Origin: Congeria kusceri
Lineage: Eukaryota > Mollusca > Bivalvia > Myida > Dreissenidae
NCBI GenBank assembly: GCA_027627225.1
Contig: CM051027.1
Location: forward strand, 88,334,451-88,398,450
Reading direction: 5' to 3'
DNA: 64,000 bases
A program made the translations under genes and the position numbers. The notes below the pieces were generated by a model that did no database searches, had not been told where the DNA came from, and saw only the letters and a program-made list of their open reading frames with translations. Of the stretch, positions 38,113-51,251 are shown one piece after another (within the stretch, counting starts at the first letter, position 1; the number at the start of each line of letters is the position of its first letter).

Positions 38113-38974
38113 CTTACCGCTCAGAATGCAACTAACCAACAGACTGCCAGACAGGCTCAACTTCAGACTCGGAATGTCATGTTTCTTGTTTACTTCTGTA
38201 ACAACCCATCTATTGACCTGTGATTTGTTCTACTGTAATTCCATTTTTACACTTAGTTCTTTCAGTTCAGTATATTTCTTAAGTATGTTGTGATTCACTC
38301 AGCTTGCAGCTCTTTTCTGTGCTAATCAAAAATGTTTTGGTACTTTTGAGTTTTGTTTTTGTACTTACAGCTAGGAAGGCAACAACACTTACATGGGTAG
38401 TCTGTTCAAATGACAAACATTGTCTGAGCTACAAATGCAAATGTCATCAATGAACAATTTTGTCATAAACACTTTATGAGACGTATGGGAAGTGTTTATG
38501 ACACAGAACCGTACAAATACCAGACTGTTCATGTGCAGAACCCCGGATCCGGGGGGTATCGTTCATATCCCCGGGCTCCAGTTTTGTAGACGTGAAGAGC
38601 ATTTTCAGCAGCAATTAAGACCTAATATATCACTGACGTGGGCAAGTAACATGTTGTATAATGGTTTAGAGGGCCAAGTATACCATGTTATTTATAGTTC
38701 AATCATTGATCTTCTTTTCATATACAGTCATACGAGCATTATCATATTTCTGACTGTGAACTTTCTGGTATTTGCGGGTTTTTTTGTCGATCACATTGGG
38801 ATTGTGACGGGGAAACTAGTGGGGATTGGCATAATTTATTTCAGTATCACATAATTACAGTTTTAAAATGCAGCAAATGTGTACACTACTAATTATTGTG
38901 ATCAAATTTAATGAGAGTTTTATACAGTGCTTGCAAAGTTTCTTATAAAGCATGTCACATCTATCAGAAATAAA
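38113..38974 (+). other. Caprin 3' UTR and polyadenylation signal
   Basis: After the TAA at 38110-38112. An AATAAA lies at 38969-38974, about 860 bp downstream. Contains a small CCCCGGATCCGGGG palindrome at about 38539. The ORF at 38492-38854 lies in the UTR and has no recognised content. Confidence 0.55.
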
Positions 38975-39519
38975 TCGTGTGATGACATACTTGGATGTTG
39001 TTCTTCTTTGGTAGTCAATGTTACTGTCATAGCACTTAAGGATATTGGTGTTTAAAACAGTTTTTTGTCTGATTCAAAACCATCTTTAAAGTTTTTGTTG
39101 ATGTGACACTGTAGTGATGGTATTTCGCAAATTTTCTTCTGGGAATTTAAATTAATAAAATAGTCAGTGGAAGACGAAATACTTTCAAATCATTCGAGTT
39201 ACTTATCTAGAGATTATTAAATAGCCATACAGTAGAATAATAATGTAAAAATTAGCCCAAGCCCGTAAGCGTTGCACTGGTAAATTGTGAACTTGGCTTG
39301 CTGAGATTCTCAGTTTTCTATAGAAAGGCTTGTTCATTTTCTTGCTCACCAGAAACAATATCAGAGTTCAGACTTGCTTGGCCAAACTGCTTATTTCAAT
39401 GACTGATACAGGACAGAAGATCAGGCAATGAAATGCAAAGTGTTCTACAGTACATTGATGGAAATGTAATACATTTATGATTTTTTAAACCACAAGCAAA
39501 ATTGTAATTCTTTAGTAAT

Positions 39520-40400
39520 TGCATTTATGGAGTTTTTGCCCTTTGTTTAATTTTCTTGTGCGTAGCATATCTCCATTTGTATTGAAGGGATTTAAATGAA
39601 ACTTCATATAATAATAGAGGACAATGAGAGGAAGTGCAGAGAATAAGGACCACAACTCTTTCTTCAATATTTAAGGAGTTATTGCCCTTTGGTTTATCTC
39701 CATATGTGGAGCATTAATTTTCTTGTGCGGAGCATATCTCCATTAGTATTGAAGGGATGCAGATGAAACTTCATATAATGATCGAGGATACAGATGAAAC
39801 TTCATATAATGATAAAGGAAAATGAGAGTAAGTGTATAACACAAGGACCACATTTCTTGCTTCAGTATTTACTTAGTTATTGCCCTGTTTTATTTCCTAA
39901 TGTGACGCATTAATTTTCTTGTGCGGAGCTTATCTCCATTAGTATTGAAGGGATTAAAATGAAACCTCATATAATGATAAAGAAAAGGAGTGATAGAAAG
40001 TGCAGAGCACATGGACCACAACTCTTTCTTCAATATTTAAGGAGTTATTGCCTTTTGTTTTATTTCCATATGTGTAGCATTAATTTTCTTGTGCGGAGCT
40101 GATCTCCATTAGTATTGATGGGATTCAGATGAAACTCCATAGAATGATTGAGGACAATGAGAGGAAGTGCAGAGCACAAGGACCATAACTCTTTCTTCAA
40201 TATTTACAGAGTTATTGCCCTTTGTTTTATTTTCTTGAGCTGAGCATAACTCCATAAGTATTGAAGGGATTCAAATGAAACTTCATAATTATAATGATAG
40301 AGGAAGTGTAGAGTGCAAGGGCCATAACTCTATGTAGGAAGCATCATTTTTGCCAACATGTAACTGACATTGTGTTGCCTTCCTCCGACAAGCATATGCT
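39520..40400 (+). repeat. Tandem repeat array, ~165-bp units, downstream of caprin
   Basis: Five units built on 'tctccattagtattgaaggg', 'atgaaacttcatataatgat', 'caatgagaggaagtgcagag', 'ctctttcttcaatatttaag' and 'gagttattgcc'. The right side ends in GCATATGCTTCGGGGGCATA, the same GGGGGCATA type of end seen at 45738. Non-coding. Confidence 0.75.
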
Positions 40401-40944
40401 TCGGGGGCATACGTCACATCCTGTGAAAGGCCTTGTTGTTTTACATTTAAGTGCCTTAAAAGCCTTGCTGCTATGTAAACATGAACGTGTTATTTGTAGC
40501 AAGTTAACAATGCATTAGCAAGAAACAATTTAACAAACTTGGATTCTGGGATCTTGTGGAGTAATAAAATTATTACCAATGTTTTCTGTTTGAAAAAAAA
40601 ATCAGTTGTATATGTACATGACTACATTGGTACAAGTAGACTAAGAATTGACCAAGATCTGATTATGAAAAACAGCCTGAAAAAAATACAGTAAGCTTTT
40701 ATGACAATGATGATGGAAAGCTCAGAAAACGGAACGTGGCGATGCATTTCTTGGGTATAGAAGACGACAATTTAACAATTCTTTGATTTTTATTTTTCAT
40801 TGCACACATTTGTTTTTATCACAAGTAATCTATGATACATTAACTAATACACATACATGCTTGGAAAACATGCCACAAGATAGATGATATACATCAAAAT
40901 TGTTTAATAAGTACTGCAAACTGAGCCCATGAAATAATGCAATT
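40401..40944. other. Intergenic, nothing seen
   Basis: AT-rich sequence between the repeat array and MITE copy 2. No ORF, inverted repeat or RNA gene recognised. Confidence 0.4.
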
Positions 40945-41191
40945 GAGGCTTGTCGTGGGAAAACCGTGCTTAATGCAAGAGCATAAAATGTCGTCCCCGA
41001 TCAGCCTGTGCAGCCCGCACAGGCTGATCCGAGAAGACACTTGACGCTTTTATGGTATTTAGTGTTCAGAAAAGTCTCTAAAACATAAATCCACTGTAGG
41101 CCGAAAGTGCCGTCCCTGATCAGCCTGTGCGGACTGATCTGGGACAACACTAGGCACTTGCATTAAGCCCAGTTTTCACAAAACATGCCTC
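40945..41191. mobile_element. Palindromic MITE, copy 2
   Basis: GAGGCTTGTCGTGGGAAAAC...TTTTCACAAAACATGCCTC, flanked by AATT on both sides (40941-40944 and 41192-41195). The inner hairpins use GATCAGCCTGTGCAG rather than GATTAGCC, so this is a sub-variant. Confidence 0.9.
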
Positions 41192-42531
41192 AATTGTTTT
41201 TTGAAATTTGAATGGTTGATGCAACAAATTATCATCTTCAATGAGATGGATCTGATATTTGTGTGTACCAGTAAAAAACAACACATAAACAAGCAAGTCC
41301 TTGACTTCTTCCACTATTCAACCCTAACAAAAAGAAACTAATCATTTTTCTAGTAATCGAATACATACTGTAGCCTCAAAGATGAAAGGCAACTAAACAA
41401 ATGTTTTTCATTTTTCGCAAAAGTGTCTCCGTGTTTTAAAAACAGGTTCACAACAAATGTCAAACAGCTTCGTTAGTATTTTAACAGTGCATATATTGAA
41501 ACATTTTTTAAAACACAAATATAATTTTAACAAAATTAGCATGAAAAAATCGGCACTTTCCACATTTTCTCACAGTTTGTGGTTATGTGCATCTCTACTT
41601 GCAACCAACAGTTAACATGTGCTATGTAATCATGTGTAAGTAGAATTTGTTACAATAATGTACACATGTATAGTCTCCAAATGTTCATGTTTAAATAATT
41701 GTAAATACCTTGAACAATAATAAATAAAAATACAATTAATCATGTTACTTTATTATGAGGCACTGCTTGCTTTAAAACTAGAAACTACACAAGTTTACTT
41801 TCAAACATGATCATTAAATTATGTAAGTGTCCTTTTAGGACATTTTATTTTATCTTTTCATCAGACATTCCGTTCATCTCATACACAATATAGAATTATA
41901 CTGAAGATCAATAGCTGCAAAAAACTAAGAACATTAGCTCTGTATATGCTGGAGAAACTGTTAAGTTTCTTGTTATACCAGGTTATAGTTTTGCCCATAA
42001 TTTTGTGTTGTCAAAACAGGTTATTCTGTACACAAACACACTCTTCTGAATCATTATTCAGCAAGATGACTTTGATGAAATCATAAATATAACACAAGAA
42101 TATAAACACATAAACGAAGCAACAGAAGCCAAACAAAGACACAACACAACAACACTGCTCAAAATTCGCTAAGCACCTATATTGTCAACGTGTTGGAAAT
42201 ATATTGTGGTACCAAAAATTAAGAAAACGAGCAATTGAAATTCTATTTTAAATTACTGGTGCTTAGATAACTTTGAGACGTATACATTGCACATTTTACT
42301 TATTGCACACAGTCCAGACACAATGTATTATGTACCATTCTTTGTCATGTCATTAACAAATACGATAGAAGACATGCACCAGTAAATGAGTGTGATTAAT
42401 ACGTGTATAATTTATATAAAACAATGCCAAAACAAGTTATGCCTAGACTTCAATCTGAAGTCTGTTTTCTAGGCCAGTAAATTGAACTTAATTTTAATGC
42501 ATGGATATTGGAAACTCGCACATTTCCTAGG
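41192..42531. other. Intergenic, nothing seen
   Basis: Very AT-rich, no supported ORF or repeat structure. Confidence 0.4.
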
Positions 42532-43456
42532 CATACATCCATTACAGGTTGCAGTGGTGCAATGGATATGGAGTCCGCCTTGCGATCGGTAGACATACAT
42601 CCATTACAGGTTGCAGTGGTGCACTAGATATTGAGTCAGCCTTGCGATCGGTAGACATACATCCATTACAGGTTGCAGTGTGCAATAGATATGGAGTCAG
42701 CCTCGCGATCGGTAGACATACATCCATTACAGGTCGCAGTGGTGCAATAGATATGGAGTCAGCCTCGCGATCGGTAGACACACATCCATTACAGGTTGCA
42801 GTGGTGCAATGGATATGGAGTCCGCCTCGCGATCGGTGGACATACATCCATTACAGGTTGCAGTGGTGTAATAGATATGGAGTCAGCCTCGCGATCGGTA
42901 GACATACATCCATTACAGGTTGCAGTGTTGCAATGGATATGGAGTCCGCCTCGCGATCGGTGGACATACATCCATTACAGGTTGCAGTGGTGCAATGGAT
43001 ATGGAGCCAGCCTCGCGATCGGTGGACATACATCCATTACAGGTCGCAGTGGTGCAATAGATATGGAGTCAGCCTCGCGATCGGTAGACATACATCCATT
43101 ACAGGTTGCAGTGTTGCAATGGATATGGAGTCCGCCTTGCGATCGGTGGACATACATCCATTACAGGTCGCAGTGGTGCAATAGATATGGAGTCAGCCTT
43201 GCGATCGGTAGACATACATCCATTACAGGTTGCAGTGGTGCAATGGATATGGTGTCGGCCTTGCGATCGGTAGACATACATCCATTACAGGTTGCAGTGG
43301 TGCAATGGATATGGAGTCCGCCTTGCGATCGGTAGACGTACATCCATTACAGGTCGCAGTGGTGCAATGGATATGGAGTCAGCCTTGCGATCGGTAGACA
43401 TACATCCATTACAGGTTGCAGTGGTGCAATGGATATGGAGTCAGCCTTGCGATCGG
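42532..43456 (+). repeat. 62-bp minisatellite, about 15 copies, derived from a SINE head
   Basis: Each unit is CATACATCCATTACAGGTTG, CAGTGGTGCAATGGATATGG, then AGTC.GCCT.GCGATCGGTAGA. Unit-to-unit differences are few. The segment GGTGCAATGGATATGGAGTC has the A-box order of a tRNA head, and the last unit runs directly into the rest of that tRNA-related sequence. Long frames across the array (for example 42549-43184) arise because 62 is not a multiple of three and the unit lacks stops. Confidence 0.95.
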
Positions 43457-43600
43457 GAGGTGGTGAGTTCTATCCCGACTCGGGGAGCGTTCGAATGATC
43501 TTTCTCAAAAGACACCAAGTACTGGTTTTTACCCAGAAAACAGACTCGAAAGTGACTCCATAAGCTTCAGGCTTTCGACACAATCGAGCTAAAATAATCA
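43417..43600 (+). repeat. tRNA-derived SINE joined to the minisatellite
   Basis: Begins in the last minisatellite unit (GCAATGGATATGGAGTCAGC) and continues GATCGGGAGGTGGTGAGTTC, TATCCCGACTC (degenerate B box). Then comes a non-tRNA body, 'tcaaaagacaccaagtactg', 'acccagaaaacagactcgaa' and 'ttcaggctttcgacacaatc', ending 'gagctaaaataa'. The layout (Pol III boxes, body, A-rich end) fits a tRNA-SINE. Confidence 0.65.
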
Positions 43601-44507
43601 GGTTTCAACTATAAAAAAAAAACGGTCCCTAGTACCAATTCCAAAATACATTTTTGCACACCTACACCCATACCTGCATTGCTTAATTTCAGTAGCAGTT
43701 ATTGTACACACAATGAAACAAGCATTGGTCTCTATGTTGGTCCTGGTAACTGGCTAAATGAGGTATATATACAACCAAAATTCATGTGTACATTTCAATA
43801 CATTTCATGCAACATAATACCGTATGTGTTTAAACATTGCAATTTAACTTGACAAGCTTTAAAGAGTTTAAATGATAAACTTTCAACATGTTGGCTGCTA
43901 CATACGCATCAACTAATTATCATATGGCACAATTATGTGAAGTTAGAATAAGGCATCCAACACAGAACAGACTTGATCTGTTTCTTTTATTGCAAATAAC
44001 TCGGCAATTCATGCTGTTCACGTATGTTTGTAAAATTCAGACAATACTGGTGGTATTATTGGCAATTTCCCATAACTTTTTCTTTAAAACTGATTGCGTC
44101 GTTTATTGATGTCCTGAACAAAATGTGTCCATTGCGTTTAATTGTGAAAATGTTGTAATTGCATACAGGTATACAAGGTTAAAGTAAAATCAATTACTGC
44201 ACGTAAAGCAATAGTACAATAAAACACCTCATTCTATGTTTTTCTTATTCAAACTTCACATAAAAGCGCGTTTTTGATACATACTGTTAATATTAATCAT
44301 ATGTTCTTTGACATGTTGTTTGTCATATACCACTAGTAATGTTTAATATATATTTATGACGATTCACTTAATGTTTCACTATACTGTAACTGACAGAGAA
44401 CATAAATCTTGATAAGTAAATATGTAAAACCTATTTTTGCATTCTAAATTCTAGATTAACATTAAGACTAAAATTTCTTACCGCAGATTAAATGGAACAA
44501 GTTATAA
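43601..44507. other. Intergenic, nothing definite
   Basis: AT-rich. The ORF at 43888-44109 has no recognised motif. Confidence 0.35.
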
Positions 44508-45738
44508 CTAGACATGTGTCCGTAGGACACGGATGTCCCCACATTCCTTTGGTTGTCACAAAACTCTGCTGATGTCGGGAAAAATGCACCAAACTACCCA
44601 GGTGCACAAGTTCACAAGCTGATGAATATGTTTATACAGTTTCATCAGTCTAGCAGTTCCACTAATGGTGGAAAAAACTTCACCAAAATACCCAGGTGCA
44701 CAAACTTCATGTGTTGATAAATACGTATATAAAGTTTCATCACTCTAGCAGTAATACTTTTTAGTTACTTGCGATGCAAGTCCAAAAATGTCATTTTTTG
44801 CTGATGTCTGAAAAATTGCACCAAAATACCCAGGTGCACAAGTTTGCATGCTGATTAGAATATGTTTATTAAGTTTCATCACTCTAGAAATAATACTTTT
44901 TTAGTAACATGCAACACAAGTCCAAAAATGTCATTTTTTGCTTTAAAAAAATGTTCACATGCTGATGAATATGTTTATACAGTTTCATCAGTCTAGCAGT
45001 TCCACTAATGGTGGAAAAAACTTCACCAAAATACCCAGGTGCACAAACTTCATGTGTTGATAAATACGTATATAAAGTTTCATCACTCTAGCAGTAATAC
45101 TTTTTTAGTTACTTGCGATGCAAGTCCAAAAATGTCATTTTTTGCTAAAAAAGGGCCATAACTCCGCTGATGTCTGAAAAATTGCACCAAAATACCCAGG
45201 TGCACAAGTTTGCATGCTGATTAGAATATGTTTATTAAGTTTCATCACTCTAGAAATAATACTTTTTTAGTAACACGCAACATAAGTCCAAAAATGTCAT
45301 TTTTTGCTTTAAAAAAATGTTCACATGCTGATGAATATGTTTATACAGTTTCATCAGTCTAGCAGTTCCACTGATGTCGGAAAAAACTGCACCAAAATAC
45401 CCAGGTGCACAAGTTTACATGACGATTAATATGTTTGTATAATATGTTTGTAAAGTTTCATCACTCTAGCAGCAATGCTTTATGAGTTACGCGTGACCCA
45501 AGTCCAAAAATGTCATTTTTTGCTAAAAAAGGGTGATAACTCTGCTGATGTTGGAAAAAACTGCACCAAAATACCCAGGTGCACAAGCCCCGATGCCGAT
45601 GAATATGCTTATAAAGTTTCATCACTCTAGCAGTTAAACTTTTTGAGTTTTGCGCCACACAAAAATCCGACGGACGAACGGACGGACGGACAAGAGCAAA
45701 TCTATATGCCCCCCCCCCCCCCAAAGTGGGGGCATAGA
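44508..45738 (+). mobile_element. Tandem-repeat element with end hairpins and ACGG microsatellite
   Basis: Left end ACTAGACATGTGTCCGTAGG then ACACGGATGTCCCC forms a hairpin. The core has seven or so ~170-bp units around 'ccaaaatacccaggtgcaca', 'tttcatcactctagcagtaa' and 'gtccaaaaatgtcatttttt'. Then come GACGGACGAACGGACGGACG (45668-45690) and a terminal C14 tract with AAAGTGGGGGCATA. This order matches the pearl/DTC84 type of bivalve elements, thought to be Helitron/Helentron-associated. Confidence 0.75.
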
Positions 45739-46137
45739 AAGGATTACAAAGATCTAAATAAAGTGGCATTTGTGTTTGCAAAGGTATAACATGCATTTCT
45801 AAGAAATCTGAACCACTCACTTGTCACAAAATATGACCTGCAATCACTAAGTATCACCTGAAAAATTAACCTGACGCTCACCTTTATGCATGAATATAAA
45901 AGTTTCCGAACAGCAATACTTCATTATTTTCCGCTACAAACACAGTTAAACACAGTTCTGTTGTAAATGCTCTTCAATTGCGAAACTTCGTAACACGTGT
46001 ACAAACTTAACCAAGAATTAAAATAATTCGCCAGTCCAACAGTTACCATGTTATTAAGAAATCAGTAATTCTGAGGACTTAATATTTTAAGATTAATTCC
46101 CCAAAGTTACTCGCTGTAAATAGTAGAGGTTTAAGGG

Positions 46138-47560
46138 ACAAGAGGGCCATGATGGCCCAAAGCGCTCACCTGAGAACTAGTACAGATGAAGACCATACTG
46201 TTGACAGGTTTGAAAATTAAGGCATCTGAACAATACGCAGAGGCGAATAGGATCAATTTTGATTTAAAACATCGGTTAGTGCAATGGGTCAACTAAAGTA
46301 CGAGTTAGGTAGTGGATGTGCATTTTTTGCTAATGGTTCTCAAATCCTTTTTTTCAATATTCTTACCTGACCCTTTTTCATTAAGTCATTGACAATTCTG
46401 GAAAATGCTGAAACAGTATATTTTGATGTCCTATTCGCAAACAGTTTTGGAGAACTAGATGCAATGCAATAATTGCGATGGCTGTGCTATAAGGCAAAGT
46501 TTTGCTGTTTCTTTGATAATTTTCTGTCCAATGATGATAAATGATGTTAATGCAGGCTCTGAAGACTTCAATTTTACATGTACAAATAACTGCATGCAAG
46601 TCTTGCAAATGTTGGAAATAAAATTTTATCTATCCATTTTTATGGTCATGCGCAAACTGTGTAAGTTTGGTCAACAATGAATCAAAAATCGTGTGTGCAA
46701 GCCAATCAATGATAACTTGTTGATGTTTTTTTCCAAACAGAAGGGGCAATAACTCTGGTGTTTCTGGCCTGATCATGCTTTTATTTGACTTCACCTGTAG
46801 TCTAACATTCATAGAAAAAAAGGGTACACGATTGGTGAAGATTGGATGAAAAAAAAAGTCTCTATCCTGAATAATGTCCATTTTGGCATATTTTTTTCAC
46901 AAACTATGGGCAATAACTCTGGTGTTTCTGGTCCGATCTTGCTTATATTTGACTTCACCTTTAATCTTATGGACAAACTATGCAAGATTGGTGAAAATTG
47001 GATGAAAAATGAAATCTCTATCCTGAATAATGTCCATTTTTGCATTTTTTTTTCATAAAGGGCAATAACTCTGATGTTTCTAGTCCGATCTTGCTTATAT
47101 TCGACTTCAACTATAATCTCATTGTAAAAAAACAAACTGTGCAAGATTGGTGAAGATTGGATGAAAAATGAAGTCTCTATCCTGAATAATGTCCATTTTT
47201 GTATATTTTTTTAATAAACAATGGGCAATAACTCTGGTGTTTGAAACACCATCTTGCCCATTTTTGGCGTCTGCAGAGATATGATGGTCATACGCAAACT
47301 GTGAAAGTTTGTTTAAGATTGGATGGAAAATAAAGTCTATACGTTGGAAAAGGGCATTTTTGCACTTTTTTTGCATGAAAAAGGGGAAATAACTCTGGTT
47401 ATTTGGTGTGATCTGACCAAATAACAATTCCATCCGAGATTAAATGGTCATACACAAACTGTGCAAGTTAGGTCAAGATTGAATAAAAAATGTAGTCTTT
47501 ATCGCGATAACGGTCAAAACTGTTGACGGCATACAGACGACGGACACCGCCCGATAGGTC
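46138..47560 (+). mobile_element. Tandem-repeat element with GGGCCATGATGGCCC end hairpin
   Basis: Starts ACAAGAGGGCCATGATGGCC then AAAGCGCTCACCTGAG. About six units of ~180-190 bp share 'gggcaataactctggtgttt', 'gtgcaagattggtgaagatt' and 'ctatcctgaataatgtccat'. It ends with ACAGACGACGGACACCGCCC. Minus-strand ORFs inside are only repeat frames. Confidence 0.75.
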
Positions 47561-48579
47561 CCCTATACTAATATATACTATAAAAATTACAAAACAGAAT
47601 GTTTAATTGAAAATTACAAAGCAGAATGTAAGTACATGTAGCACGTCACACCGAACAATTTGTACAGAGACTGTCAGTATTCCAATGAGACATAAGGTAT
47701 AAATATGTACATGAATATAACAGAACCACTTACAAAAACAGTTACATGAACATCTTATTCTGCTAGTGTTTTGTTTGTACTATTTACAATAACTATTTTT
47801 CTGAAACCCTTTTTATTGCCATTTGCATTCAATTATTTTTAATAGAACTTTTTTTGACAGTTTATTGAAAATAAGGTAAATAAATTAAATTTCACCTAAT
47901 TCCGATTACTTTTATGTTAACGGTGAACAATGTCTACCCATTTCTTGTACCATTTACTTACACATGACTAGATTGGTAAAGATTGTGATAGTGACCAAAC
48001 ATCAAAACTAACAGAATTCTCGTCCATATAAAGACATGCCACCTCCAAGCGTACCAGCAATTTGTAGAAGTGAGGTTTTCCAAACACTTGTAATGAACAA
48101 TGCTTATGGAATCAAACAAATCAGCATAACACTGTACCTCCAAGGCAAATATTCATCTACAGACAGATATTCATTTACTAGAGATTCAGTACCTAACCCA
48201 CTGCCTCACAGACTATGACATTCATGGTTTCTCAATGTTTTAACAGTAAGAAAGAAAAGTCTCAGTAATGTAAACTATGATAACAATGTGAGCAAGTTGT
48301 ACACAATTAATGAAATTAACAAAACGAAGAGACAGTCACAATAAATAATACACTACCTACCACCTACAGTTAATATTTGACTGAGACTATTTTGTTCAGC
48401 TAGCATTGTTTAGTCAACCTCATGACCGTTTATACTGCTTCACTTTAAAAATTCATATTTCATAATTGAGTTGAGCTCTAACTTGTGTTGATTTCTTTAG
48501 CTTCTTAAAACATTATTTTGTTGATAGTTAATATCCATTACAAAGCCAATTTTGTGTTGCTACATTTCTACTTACATAT
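47561..48579. other. Intergenic, nothing seen
   Basis: AT-rich without supported ORFs or structured repeats. Confidence 0.35.
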
Positions 48580-48840
48580 GAGGGGCGTCGTGGGAAAACC
48601 TGACTTAATGCATGTGCGTAAAGTATCGTCCCGGATTAGCCTGTGCAGTCCGCACAGGCTAATCCAGGACGGCATTTTCCGCCTAGAGTGGATTTATGTT
48701 TATAAGAGACTTCCTTGAAACAGAAAATAGCATAAAAGCGGAAAGTGCCATCCCGGATTAGCCTGTGCGGACTGCACAGGCTAATCCTGGACGACACTTT
48801 ACGCACATGCATTATGTCCGATTTTCCCACGACGCGCCTC
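48580..48840. mobile_element. Palindromic MITE, copy 3
   Basis: GAGGGGCGTCGTGGGAAAAC...TTTTCCCACGACGCGCCTC, flanked by ATAT on both sides (48576-48579 and 48841-48844). Both inner hairpins are well preserved (GGATTAGCCTGTGCAGTCCG facing its complement). One of the best-kept copies. Confidence 0.93.
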
Positions 48841-49312
48841 ATATAAGCGAGCTTAATATACTGTGCTGGCTTCATCATCAAGCTGAATATGGTAAATCAA
48901 TTTCGCATTCAGAACAAATAATATTATTTCAACTATGAGCCTCTTATATGACTCATAACATTATTAGCTGAAGTATGACTACAATTCCGTTTCCATAGAA
49001 ATATGCGGAACAAATCCCTTTCACAAGGTATGTTCATACAAAGGAACTTAAAATTATCATTTGCCATGGTTAATACTTTATATTGTGTAGCAGATATTCA
49101 TATTCAATACAAGTCACACATCTCAGCAGCAGATGAGGAGACATGTATGTGCATAAGATTCAGTAGTAGTGGTACCCTAAAACAGATTTATATACACAAC
49201 ATTCAAATGTGCCCATACACAGAATTACTGTCCTCCTATAGAACACCAACCTGCATATTCGGAGGAGACTCTAGCTTGTATGTCAATCGCTATAAATGTT
49301 AACACACCACTT

Positions 49313-50931
49313 CAACAAGAGGGCCACGATGGCCCTAGGTCGCTCACCTGAGTTTAAGGCATCCCAGTTTTGCAGTATGATTTTTGCAGTAATTTTGCTA
49401 TTTAAGTCTATATAATCCATGTGACCCCGGGGTGTGGACAGTTTTGACCCAGGGGTATCATTTGAACAATCTTTGTAGAGGACCACTAGAGGATGCCACA
49501 TACCAAATATGAAACCACTAGGCTTTGCGGTTTCAGAGGAGAAGATTTTTGCAGTAATTTTGCTATTTAATTCTATATAAACAATGTGACCCCTGGGGCG
49601 GGGCCAGTTTTGACCCCAGGGGTATCATTTGAACAATCTTTGCAGAGGACCCCTATACAATGTTAGCAACCAAATACCAAACCTCTGGGCCTTGCAGTTT
49701 CGGAGAAGAAAATTTTCAAAGTCATTTAGCTATTTAAGTCTATATAAACCATGTGACTACCAGGGCGTTGCCAGTTTTAACCCCAGGGTCATCATTTTAA
49801 CAATCTTTGTAGAGGACCACTATGCAATGTTACATACCAAATATGAAACCTCTGGGCCTTGTGGTTTCAGAGGAGAAGATTTTAAGTCATTTTGCTATTT
49901 AAGTCTATATAAACCATGTGACCACCGAGGTGTGGCCAGTTTTGACTCCAGGGGCTTCATTTGAACAATCTATGTAGAGGACCACTATGCAAATACGCTC
50001 ATACCAAATATGAAACCTCTTGGCCTTGCGGTTTCAGAGAATAAGATTTTTAAAGTCATTTTGCTATTTAAGTCTATATAAACAATGTGACCCCTGGGGC
50101 GTGGCCAGTTTAGACCCCAGGGGCATCATTTGAACAATCTTTGTAGAGGACCACTAGAGGATGCCACATACCAAATATGAAACCACTAGGCTTTGCGGTT
50201 TCAGAGAAGATTTTTGCAGTAATTTTGTTATTTTAGGTCCATATTAACAATGTGACCTCTGAGGCGTGGCCAGTTTTGACCCCAGGGGTATCATTTGAAC
50301 AATCTTTGTAGAAGACCACTATACAATGTTACATACCAAATACCAACTTCTAGGCCTTGCTGTTTCAGAGAAGATAGTTAAAGTCATTTGGCTATTTAAG
50401 TCTATATAAACCATGTGACCCCCGGGGCGTGGCCAGTTTTGACTCCAGGGGCATCATTTTAACAATCTTTGTAGAGGACCACTATGCAATGTTACATACC
50501 AAATATGAAACCTCTGGGCTCTGCGGTTTCAGAGGAGAAGATTTTTAAAGTCATTTTGCTATGTAAGTCTATATAAAACATGTGACCCCCTGGGCGTGGC
50601 AAGTTTTGACCCCAGGGGCATCATTTGAACAATCTTTGTGGAGGACCACTAGAGGATGCCAAATACCAAATATGAAAGCTCTCAGCCATGCAGTTTCAGA
50701 GAAGATTTTTTAAGTTTTCACTTTTTAAATCTGTTTTTAGCTCTGTTAACCTACATATGCAGCTGTGAAGTTCCTGTGAAGTTTGGTGAAAATCTGCCTA
50801 GCGGTTTAGGAGGAGATGTTGTTTGAATGAAAATATTGACGCACGACGGACGACACACGACGGACAAAAGGTGATCACAAAAGCTCATCATGAGCACAAC
50901 GCACGTTGTGCTCAGGTGAGCTAAAAACAAG
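49313..50931 (+). mobile_element. Tandem-repeat element, GTCTATATAAACC family, copy 1
   Basis: Left end AACAAGAGGGCCACGATGGC, CCTAGGTCGCTCACCTGAG. Eight or so ~165-bp units of 'tatttaagtctatataaacc', 'atgtgacccccggggcgtgg', 'ttgaccccaggggcatcatt', 'gaacaatctttgtagaggac' and 'accaaatatgaaacctctgg'. Then ACGACGGACGACACACGACG and a right end GCTCATCATGAGCAC...GTGCTCAGGTGAGCTAAAAA. GCTCACCTGAG and CTCAGGTGAGC are inverted. No protein. Confidence 0.85.
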
Positions 50932-51251
50932 TTTCCTCCCTTAAGGACTTATTGTTTGAAAGGTGTGTGGTGGTACACAGTGCTTCACCATCACCATGGT
51001 GACAGGCAAGGTGATACAGTGCAATGCATTACCTATTTATGAACACAATTTGCTATTATTTTTATTGTCAATCCTTTACTGTCAGTACTGTACTGTATGT
51101 AAACATTGCATCAGCACTATCAAAACTTAAGGAAAACCTATCGAATTTGTATGTCCTATTTGTATGTGAACGACACAACCTATGATGCACAGCACTTAGC
51201 AGATGCTTTCAATCTGCTTCATCTTCTGAAAGTCTAGTATCCATCCTTTTG
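50932..51251 (-). other. Probable 3' UTR of the BRSK gene
   Basis: Short unique stretch between the BRSK stop codon and the repeat element. On the minus strand an AATAAA reads at 51066-51061 and could be the polyadenylation signal. Not proven. Confidence 0.4.

Noticed and set aside
42549..43184. A 211-codon ORF and several 60-codon ORFs on both strands
   Set aside because: They are reading frames through the 62-bp minisatellite; all repeat the same short peptide pattern in rotating phase and have no independent coding signal.
42532..43456. Regular repeats that could suggest a CRISPR array
   Set aside because: Head-to-tail units with no unique spacers, in an intron-bearing animal genome; it is a minisatellite.
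46381..47433. Minus-strand ORFs of 75-111 codons in a row
   Set aside because: They repeat with the ~185-bp units of the tandem-repeat element and share the same peptide phrases; not genes.
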